Shown: positions 13,883 through 18,966 of the stretch, piece by piece
How the letters are laid out: the number at the start of each line of letters is the position of its first letter
Numbering within the stretch: the first letter of the stretch is position 1
Assembly (NCBI GenBank): GCA_949298005.1
Contig: CASFUN010000035.1
Coordinates: 1 to 18,966 of the forward strand
DNA from: an uncultured Alphaproteobacteria bacterium
GTDB taxonomy: Bacteria > Pseudomonadota > Alphaproteobacteria > Rickettsiales > UBA1997
Reading direction: 5' to 3'
Length of the DNA: 18,966 nt
The notes under the pieces: model-generated
What the model was told of the DNA's origin: nothing
The model's database searches: none
Seen by the model: only the letters and a program-made list of their open reading frames with translations
Program-made: the position numbers and the translations under genes

Positions 13883-14518
13883 ATGAACAGTTATAAGAGT
13901 TTTTATAATTTATTTTTAATTTTATTTATACTTAATAGTTGTACAAAAACAGTTGTCGTCAAAGGTAATGATGTTATTGAAAAAATAACAAGATTATATC
14001 GAGATGCCAATCAAGTTAAATCAGATTTAATTATTGAAGAACAAATAAAAGACAGTATAAATAAAGATAAATCTGATTTTTTGTACGCGAATAATTTAGC
14101 AGATTTTGCTTATTATGATGTTAAAGTTATGGAAGGAAGGGTTATGCTAACAGGAGTCGCTTTTGATACAAAAACAAAATCATTTTTAGCCAATAAAGTG
14201 ACAGAAAATCTGAAAGTTAGATGTATTCTTAATGAAGTTTCAGTAAAAGATAAAAAGAGTTTTTCTTTTATAAAAATGAAAGATTACTTTTTAGAAAAAA
14301 GTATATATATGAAAGTATTTTTCAAGTCTAAAATAAAATCGTTAAATTATGAAGTCTCTGTTATAGATGGGATTGCTTATATTATTGGTATAGCAGAAGA
14401 CCAAGAAGAACATGAGCTTTTATTAAACCTTATAAGTACAATTAAAGGTATAAAACAAGTTGTAACTCATGTTATAACAGTTGATAGTGATTTAAAACTT
14501 AAAATTGAATATATATAG
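13883..14518 (+). CDS. BON-domain lipoprotein (DolP/YraP-like)
   Basis: Envelope lipoprotein with a signal peptide ending in the lipobox-like L17-N-S-C20 and two BON domains. The first (about residues 55-123) contains V-K-V-M-E-G-R-V-M-L-T-G-V-A; the second (about 135-205) contains S-V-I-D-G-I-A-Y-I-I-G-I-A. DolP (YraP) of Escherichia coli has the same layout and binds anionic phospholipid, so placement between pssA and cdsA is suggestive. Asn at -2 of the lipobox is unusual but tolerable. The 211-residue length fits. Its specific role here is inferred from family and position. Confidence 0.85.
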   Translation: MNSYKSFYNLFLILFILNSCTKTVVVKGNDVIEKITRLYRDANQVKSDLIIEEQIKDSINKDKSDFLYANNLADFAYYDVKVMEGRVMLTGVAFDTKTKSFLANKVTENLKVRCILNEVSVKDKKSFSFIKMKDYFLEKSIYMKVFFKSKIKSLNYEVSVIDGIAYIIGIAEDQEEHELLLNLISTIKGIKQVVTHVITVDSDLKLKIEYI

Positions 14519-14529
14519 TAACAATTTAT

Positions 14530-14533
14530 GGAG
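14530..14533 (+). promoter_or_regulatory. Shine-Dalgarno that decides the cdsA start
   Basis: GGAG lies 6 bp before ATG 14540 and overlaps an in-frame upstream ATG at 14528. The spacing favours initiation at 14540. The same arrangement, a false upstream start over the ribosome site, occurs at 4931/4919. Confidence 0.5.
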
Positions 14534-14539
14534 TTTAAA

Positions 14540-15184
14540 ATGAAAGAAGGTATCATTAGAAGTATTTCTGGAATTGTTATAGGACTTTTTACCTTAAGTT
14601 TTATCTACTCTAGAAGTATATTTTTCAGTTTTTCTTTTATTTTTATTATTGGTCTATTTATGGCTATGGAATGGAATAATATAAAAAAAGATGCTAAAAA
14701 TTCAAAATACTGGGCATTTTTAGGAGTTTTTTATATATTTATAACACTATTACCATTATTAAAAATAAAATTTATTAGTTGGTATGGAAGACATATACTA
14801 ATGTGGATATTTATATTAGTCTGGTCTACTGATACTTTTGCATATTTTGTTGGTAAAGTTTTAAAATTAGGGAAGCATAAAATTAATGAAATTAGTCCAA
14901 AAAAATCTTATGAAGGCCTATTAGGTGGTATTATAGGTTCAATGTTTTTTTGTAATATTTTTGCTAAAATTTTTTTACCACAATATAGTTTGATACTTTT
15001 TTATTTTACGCCGATATTATGTTGTATAGAACAAATTGGTGATTTCACAGAATCTTATATCAAAAGAAAATTTGATGTTAAAGATAGTGGTAATATAATA
15101 CCAGGTCATGGAGGCTTTTTAGACAGATTTGATGGATTTTTGTATCTGTCATTCTTAATGTTATATATTTTAGAATTTATTTAA
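14540..15184 (+). CDS. cdsA: Phosphatidate cytidylyltransferase
   Basis: Makes CDP-diacylglycerol from phosphatidic acid and CTP, supplying PssA encoded upstream. From ATG 14540 it has 214 residues (MKEGIIRSISG), shorter than the E. coli enzyme. The family signatures are in the C-terminal half: W-S-T-D-T-F-A-Y-F-V-G, then G-K-H-K-I-N-E-I-S-P-K-K-S-Y-E-G, I-G-D-F-T-E-S-Y-I-K-R-K-F-D-V-K-D-S-G and P-G-H-G-G-F-L-D-R-F-D-G. About five to six hydrophobic segments are visible. The stop is only 2 bp before the next start, so udg is very likely co-transcribed. Confidence 0.95.
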   Translation: MKEGIIRSISGIVIGLFTLSFIYSRSIFFSFSFIFIIGLFMAMEWNNIKKDAKNSKYWAFLGVFYIFITLLPLLKIKFISWYGRHILMWIFILVWSTDTFAYFVGKVLKLGKHKINEISPKKSYEGLLGGIIGSMFFCNIFAKIFLPQYSLILFYFTPILCCIEQIGDFTESYIKRKFDVKDSGNIIPGHGGFLDRFDGFLYLSFLMLYILEFI

Positions 15185-15186
15185 TT

Positions 15187-15765
15187 ATGTATAAAGAATT
15201 AGAAAATATAAGGCTCCTGTGTCAAAATTGTAGTAAATGTCAATTATCAAAGACGAGAACCAATGTTGTATTTTCTGACGGTGTACCAAATAACAAATTG
15301 ATGCTTATTGGTGAAGCCCCTGGCTATTATGAAGACCAAGAAGGAAAGCCGTTTGTTGGAAGATCAGGCCAATTATTAGATAAGATATTAGAATCTGTTG
15401 GATTATCTAGAAATAGAGACCTTTATATTTGCAATGTAATAAAGTGTAGACCTCCAGAAAATAGGAACCCATTGCCAGAAGAGCAAATATCGTGTAAGAA
15501 ATATCTTGATGCTCAAATAGAAATTTTAAAACCAAAAATAATATTGTTGTGTGGTAGTATTGCTATGAGAGCTATGTTAGATACAAATGTTGGTATTACA
15601 AAAAACCGTGGCAAATGGTTTGATGGGCCAAATAACTCAAAAATGATGCCAATTTTTCATCCTTCATATTTACTTAGAAACAATACTAGAGCAGAAGGTG
15701 GTCCAAAATGGCTAACTTGGCAAGATTTTAAGGAAATAAAAAGAGAGTTTGACAAATTAGTATAG
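15187..15765 (+). CDS. Type-4 uracil-DNA glycosylase (Fe-S cluster)
   Basis: Removes uracil from DNA to start base-excision repair. The 192 residues show the family's four cluster cysteines in the expected pattern: C15-x2-C18 ... C87-x15-C103. The uracil-binding/catalytic block G-E-A-P-G (42-46), followed by G-K-P-F-V-G-R-S-G-Q-L-L-D, and the late H-P-S-Y-L-L-R motif are intact. Together with dut in the same window it defends against uracil in DNA. It has no obvious ribosome site and sits 2 bp after cdsA, at the end of the phospholipid run. Confidence 0.94.
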   Translation: MYKELENIRLLCQNCSKCQLSKTRTNVVFSDGVPNNKLMLIGEAPGYYEDQEGKPFVGRSGQLLDKILESVGLSRNRDLYICNVIKCRPPENRNPLPEEQISCKKYLDAQIEILKPKIILLCGSIAMRAMLDTNVGITKNRGKWFDGPNNSKMMPIFHPSYLLRNNTRAEGGPKWLTWQDFKEIKREFDKLV

Positions 15766-15821
15766 ATTTAATATATACCAATTAAGTAGACATTTTATAA
15801 GATTGTAATATCATATTCATA

Positions 15822-15827
15822 TATAAT
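15822..15827 (+). promoter_or_regulatory. Possible -10 element for the exonuclease gene
   Basis: A perfect TATAAT lies 12 bp before the ATG at 15839, but the matching -35 region (15799-15804) is poor. If real, the mRNA leader would be only about 5 nt. Confidence 0.3.
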
Positions 15828-15838
15828 AATAATTATTT

Positions 15839-16663
15839 ATGCTTGATAAACTTTTTGTTTTCGATATAGAAACAGTCCCAGATACAGATATACTAAAAAA
15901 TTTAACCGGTAGTATTACTCAAGATCTATTTGAAAAACGCAAAGAATTAGAAAATTATCATATAGAAGTTTCTGGTGGAAATCCATTCCCAAGACAACCA
16001 TTTCATAGAGTTATTTCGGTTAGTATATTAATTGCCGATATAGTTAAAAGTAATAATTATGAGTACTACGAAATAATTAAGTTAGGTACAATATCAAGTT
16101 TAGATAACGCTGAAAGCGATATAATTAGTAAATTTTTTGATTGTTTATTTAAGTATACTCCAAGAATAGTCAGTTATAACGGTAGAACTTTTGATATACC
16201 CGTTATGAAATATAGAGCAATGAAATATGGTATATCTATTGAAAAATTGTTTAAAGCTGGAGATAAATGGAATAATTATACACAAAGATATTCTTTATAT
16301 TGGCATTGTGACTTATTGGAAGCATTATCAGATTTTGGTGCATCTGCAAGATGTAAAATGAACGAAGTATGTAGTATATTAGGTATACCAGGCAAAATTG
16401 GTATAGATGGTTCAAAAGTAACAGAATTATATGATCAAAATTTACTTAAAACTATAGATGATTATTGCGAAACAGATGTTTTAAACACATACTTAATATA
16501 TTTGAATTATGCATTACTTTCTGGACTAACGAACAAAGAAAATTTCATAAATATGAATCAAGATATAATAAAATATCTTAAACAAAAAAACTTTTCATAC
16601 TCATATGAGTTCTTAGATCAATGGAAAAATGTTGATATAAGAAATCTTAATTTTAATGTTTAA
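15839..16663 (+). CDS. Predicted 3'-5' exonuclease, PolB-exonuclease-like (DnaQ fold)
   Basis: Member of the DEDDy exonuclease group related to the proofreading domain of family B polymerases, found as a stand-alone protein in many alphaproteobacteria. The catalytic residues are visible: F-D9-I-E11-T (motif I), N-G-R-x-F-D119 (motif II) and Y209-C-E-T-D213 (motif III, DEDDy type). The 274 residues contain no polymerase domain. The biological substrate is not known to me. The stop overlaps the end of the convergent minus-strand open frame by four bases, and no terminator for this strand is visible. Confidence 0.88.
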   Translation: MLDKLFVFDIETVPDTDILKNLTGSITQDLFEKRKELENYHIEVSGGNPFPRQPFHRVISVSILIADIVKSNNYEYYEIIKLGTISSLDNAESDIISKFFDCLFKYTPRIVSYNGRTFDIPVMKYRAMKYGISIEKLFKAGDKWNNYTQRYSLYWHCDLLEALSDFGASARCKMNEVCSILGIPGKIGIDGSKVTELYDQNLLKTIDDYCETDVLNTYLIYLNYALLSGLTNKENFINMNQDIIKYLKQKNFSYSYEFLDQWKNVDIRNLNFNV

Positions 16664-17049
16664 AATGCGAGCGCTGCTCGCCCATTATTAATAGCTAGCG
16701 GATCTATTCCGCTTTCTTGCATCTTAGCTTGCATATCGTTAATTCTAGCTTGTTCTCTTTCTAATTCTTGTTTCTTTTTCATATCATTAGCTGTTGCGGC
16801 AAGACAAACAACTGCCATTTGAGCCGCTATAAATTGATTCATAGCAACTAATATAGTTGAAACATTTTTGGCAATTTCTTGATCTCATAGATTTAAATTA
16901 CCAGACCTTGATTTAGTTTCTAACATTTCATTGACTTTTTCAACATTTTGTATTTTTAATTCTGGTGATACATTTTCATCATGAATTAAGACTTCCAAAT
17001 CTTCGCTTATTGTATCCAATGACTCTTTTTTTGACAAAGACGGTAAAAG
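16660..17049 (-). pseudogene. Unknown short gene interrupted by in-frame TGA
   Basis: No family recognised. A minus-strand frame of about 129 codons runs from 17049 to the TAA at 16660-16662, with one TGA at 16885-16887. The stretch before it (S-K-K-E-S-L-D-T-I-S-E-D-L-E-V-L, later K-I-Q-N-V-E-K-V-N-E-M-L-E-T-K) and the one after (A-K-N-V-S-T-I-L-V-A-M-N-Q-F-I-A-A-Q-M-A-V) both read as ordinary helical protein. This suggests one gene with a nonsense mutation. The only possible starts before the TGA are TTGs in frame, or the out-of-frame ATG at 17053 joined by a -1 shift at the A7 run (complement of 17026-17032). The 60-residue piece from ATG 16842 (hydrophobic helix, then a Lys/Glu/Gln-rich helix, ending S-G-I-D-P-L-A) could alternatively be a real small protein. 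Confidence 0.5.
16664..16681 (-). terminator. Possible hairpin terminator at the end of the minus-strand fragment
   Basis: A GC-rich perfect 6-bp stem (GCGAGC 16667-16672 / GCTCGC 16676-16681) with a 3-base loop stands out in this AT-rich region. On the minus strand it is followed by ATTTTAAA over the stop codon, a short T-run. It lies within the last codons, so it could also be plain coding sequence. Confidence 0.35.
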
Positions 17050-17059
17050 TCATTTTTAT

Positions 17060-17722
17060 CTAATCTGCATGCTGTTCTGGTACAAAAACTTCCATTTCTT
17101 GGTCAATTTCTCTTTCTTTTGACTCAATATTTCTTTTGAATTCTTCTAATTTTTGTTTGTCAGCTTCGTTTGCTGAAGCTAGTCTATGACATCCTTCATG
17201 ACGTAAACTATTCAATTCATCTACAAGCCAACTATCAATTTCAGCAACTTTTTTTTGAAATGCTATAAGCCTACTTTCTATTTTTACTTTTTCTTCATCA
17301 CTTTTTCCATCAACTAGCTGTTTATAAACATTTCCGCCATAACCAAGACTAGCTGTATCCAAAACTCTGGTTACTACACCATTTAATATATTTTTACCAA
17401 TGTCTTTTAATTTAGAGAAAATACCAGATATTCCCTTTTTCTCCTCAAATTCTGGGTATTCTTTTTTTAAAGCCATGGCCTTTTTTTGTGCTATTAATTT
17501 TAACACTTCAGCTCTTAGCTCTATAGTATCTTCAATTAATTGATTTTGCTTGGATTTCCCTTTTTTATTTTTTAATGTTTCCAACATAGTATCTTCTATA
17601 GTTTTTACTTTATCTCTTAAGAGTGTCAATTTTTTCTCTTTTTCTTTTTTTATGGTATTTTTATAACATGTTTTAGCTCTTTGTGATAATCCATTAGTAC
17701 TTAGTCCACGATATTTTTTTTC
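17060..17722 (-). pseudogene. Broken large gene, downstream fragment (third reading frame)
   Basis: Open frame of 220 codons from the A8 run (complement of 17714-17721) to TAG 17060-17062. It lacks an ATG in its first 40 or so codons; TTG 17629 is the first alternative start, with no good ribosome site. The first codons read K-K-Y-R-G-L-S-T-N-G-L-S-Q-R-A-K and continue smoothly from the preceding fragment if one A is added to the A8 run. The content is Lys/Glu-rich and helical, with a Gly-containing amphipathic stretch (G-I-S-G-I-F-S-K-L-K-D-I-G-K-N-I-L) and a C-terminal charged helix ending M-E-V-F-V-P-E-Q-H-A-D. No family is recognised. An intracellular-bacterial effector or surface protein is a guess from composition and context. 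Confidence 0.6.
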
Positions 17723-18201
17723 TTAAATATTCTAACAAAAAATCTCTTCAGTCTTGCAAAAAACCCTAATTTTTCTTTTCGTTTTTTCTCATGCACTTCC
17801 TTTCTGTTATTTAAGGTAGAAAATTGTTCGAGTACATCTGAAGCATCTATAGCTGTATTAATTTCTACAGCAGCCGCCACAACTCCAGAAGCTGCTGAAA
17901 CAATTTTAGAACTGCTATTAGCAGCTGTTTTTGCAGCTACTCTTGTACCTTTCGCTGTCCAATATCTTATTTTACTTTCTAAGTCTGGTGTGTATTCATA
18001 TACTTTTTTTATACAATTATAATATTCTCTCTCGTTTTTAGTTAAATTTCTTTCTTCATCAGCCGAAAGTTCTTTTTCGAATTTATTGGTGTCAATTTTA
18101 TATTTTTCGAGTAGAATATTAGCATAGTTTAAATATGCTTTAGATATCCCTTCTTTTAGTGAGTTATGTAAAGAGTTACGTCCAGATTTTGTATAAAATT
18201 T
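17701..18201 (-). pseudogene. Broken large gene, middle fragment (no ATG)
   Basis: Minus-strand open frame of 166 codons ending at TAA 17701-17703 and containing no Met codon, so it cannot be an ordinary separate gene. The codon content looks protein-like. A charged helical part (K-E-G-I-S-K-A-Y-L-N-Y-A-N-I-L-L-E-K-Y) is followed by a small-residue hydrophobic stretch (S-K-I-V-S-A-A-S-G-V-V-A-A-A-V-E-I) and a strongly basic amphipathic segment (L-G-F-F-A-R-L-K-R-F-F-V-R-I-F-K-K-K). It joins the upstream fragment if one base is added in the A5 run (complement of 18199-18203), and the downstream one if one is added in the A8 run. Confidence 0.65.
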
Positions 18202-18966
18202 TTAACAAAATCATTCTCCATGAGTTTTATTTGCTCTTGACAGATTATTTCTATAAGTTCTGTATCGATATCATTATTATTTATAATCGAAGTAAAAAGG
18301 TCTGACTTACTAAAATACTCGTCAACAGTATAGCAAGGCTTGTTAACTAATAATTCTATTGTTTTTTCTAAATCTTGATAGTCAGAATTTAATTGTTTAT
18401 CATCTTGAGTCAATGGCAAAACAATAGAAAGTAATTGAATTTTATCTATAAGACCGTATACAGTTGTTTTTTGGGAATTTATTTCCTCTTTCAGTATCTC
18501 ATAAATTTCAGATTTTTGTTTTTTATCTTTACACCAAAAAAAACAATCACTGCTTAGCCTTTCCCAGTCTTCATCTTCTATTCTTTTTTTTATTGTGGCT
18601 CCTATATCTTTTATATTAAATATTTGGTTTTCTTCAGACTTAAAATCTACAGAAAAATTTGTTAATACTGGTTCTGAATCTAAAATTAGTATTTGAGAAT
18701 TAATACTTTTATTTCTAGTAACTCTAGTTAAAACATCTTCATCTAATTCTTTTAAGTTATCTTTAATTTTATTAACAACAGAAAATAAAACATCATCTGA
18801 TAAAATATTTAATAAACCATTTTTTTGGATGGACTTAACTTGTTCTGCAGTTAAATTTTCTGCTTGTTCTACAGTTAAATTTTTCAAAAATTCTTGATTT
18901 GCCGATATTACATCAGCTCTTAAACTTGGTATAATTATTATATTGCCTCTATTTCTGGTATTTTGA
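18156..18966 (-). pseudogene. Broken large gene, upstream fragment, running off the right edge
   Basis: The frame is open from the window edge to TAA 18156-18158. There is no ATG near its beginning; TTG 18887 only looks like a start because it follows in-frame codons that continue upstream (I-P-S-L-R-A-D-V-I-S-A-N-Q-E-F). It is therefore the interior of a larger gene. Near the edge it has two copies of an 8-residue unit (NLTVEQAE, NLTAEQVK), followed by a helical, acidic region without recognisable domain. The last residues (V-T-L-Y-I-T-H) look like out-of-frame sequence, placing the frameshift near the A5 run at 18199-18203. Function unknown. Confidence 0.6.
18834..18881 (-). repeat. 24-bp tandem repeat encoding NLT-x-EQ units
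   Basis: Two adjacent 24-bp units (18858-18881 and 18834-18857, minus strand) encode NLTVEQAE and NLTAEQVK. They may be the end of a longer array that lies beyond the window. Confidence 0.6.

Noticed and set aside
16885..17052. TGA read as tryptophan (altered genetic code)
   Set aside because: dut ends correctly at TGA directly after its conserved C-terminal motif, and Trp positions in conserved genes use TGG. Nonsense mutation is the simpler explanation.
17714..18203. Homopolymer base-calling error as the sole cause of the frameshifts
   Set aside because: Not excluded, but conserved genes in the same window contain runs of eight or nine As that stay in frame, so errors confined to this one gene are less likely than relaxed selection or slippage.
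1..18966. CRISPR array, insertion sequence or prophage
   Set aside because: No regularly spaced repeats, transposase, integrase or phage structural genes were seen on either strand.

Overview
The window is strongly AT-rich and carries an alphaproteobacterial housekeeping set: rpsO-pnp, dut-lolA, rho, a psd-pssA-cdsA phospholipid operon, a type-4 uracil-DNA glycosylase and a PolB-like DnaQ-fold exonuclease. Tight gene packing, one- to four-base gene overlaps, low GC, secreted proteins of unknown family and a decaying large gene suggest a host-associated, reduced-genome alphaproteobacterium. Rickettsiales-like is my best guess, by inference only; the family cannot be fixed from this window.

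Layout. 1-92: 3' end of a probable ABC-exporter gene. 150-855: promoter and rpe. 856-1197: a gene-free stretch holding a perfect-consensus sigma70-type promoter (TTGACA, 17 bp, TATAAT) followed about 60 bp later by a strong intrinsic terminator, which is a candidate small RNA gene. 1198-2421: an AAA+ ATPase with DUF4143-type architecture. 2467-3075 (minus): rnhB, whose true start lies downstream of a terminator hairpin. 3145-5329 (minus): a run of three exported proteins, namely two tandem paralogues sharing a signal-peptide module and a probable outer-membrane beta-barrel. 5411-7884 (minus): rpsO-pnp with its own strong terminator. 8054-10376 (plus): dut-lolA-Pif1-like helicase, overlapping head to tail. 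10399-10473 (minus): tRNA-Gly(GCC). 10663-12288 (plus): rho with a 120-residue N-terminal extension. 12427-15765 (plus): psd-pssA-BON lipoprotein-cdsA-udg. 15839-16663 (plus): predicted 3'-5' exonuclease. 16660-18966 (minus): fragments of at least one large unknown gene, entering from beyond the right edge and broken by two frameshifts at A-runs, followed by a short open frame interrupted by an in-frame TGA.

How the genes work together. cdsA, pssA and psd encode the consecutive steps phosphatidate to CDP-diacylglycerol to phosphatidylserine to phosphatidylethanolamine, and the BON-domain lipoprotein between them resembles the phospholipid-binding envelope factor DolP. LolA serves outer-membrane lipoprotein transport. 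dut and the type-4 UDG both keep uracil out of DNA. rho and pnp act in transcription termination and RNA decay. The exported-protein run (3145-5329) and the broken gene (16660-18966) are the fast-evolving, possibly host-interaction parts.

The best candidates for something undescribed are the short promoter-terminator transcription unit at 916-1030, the tandem pair of modular secreted proteins at 4332-5329, and the homopolymer-associated frameshifts in the right-hand gene.
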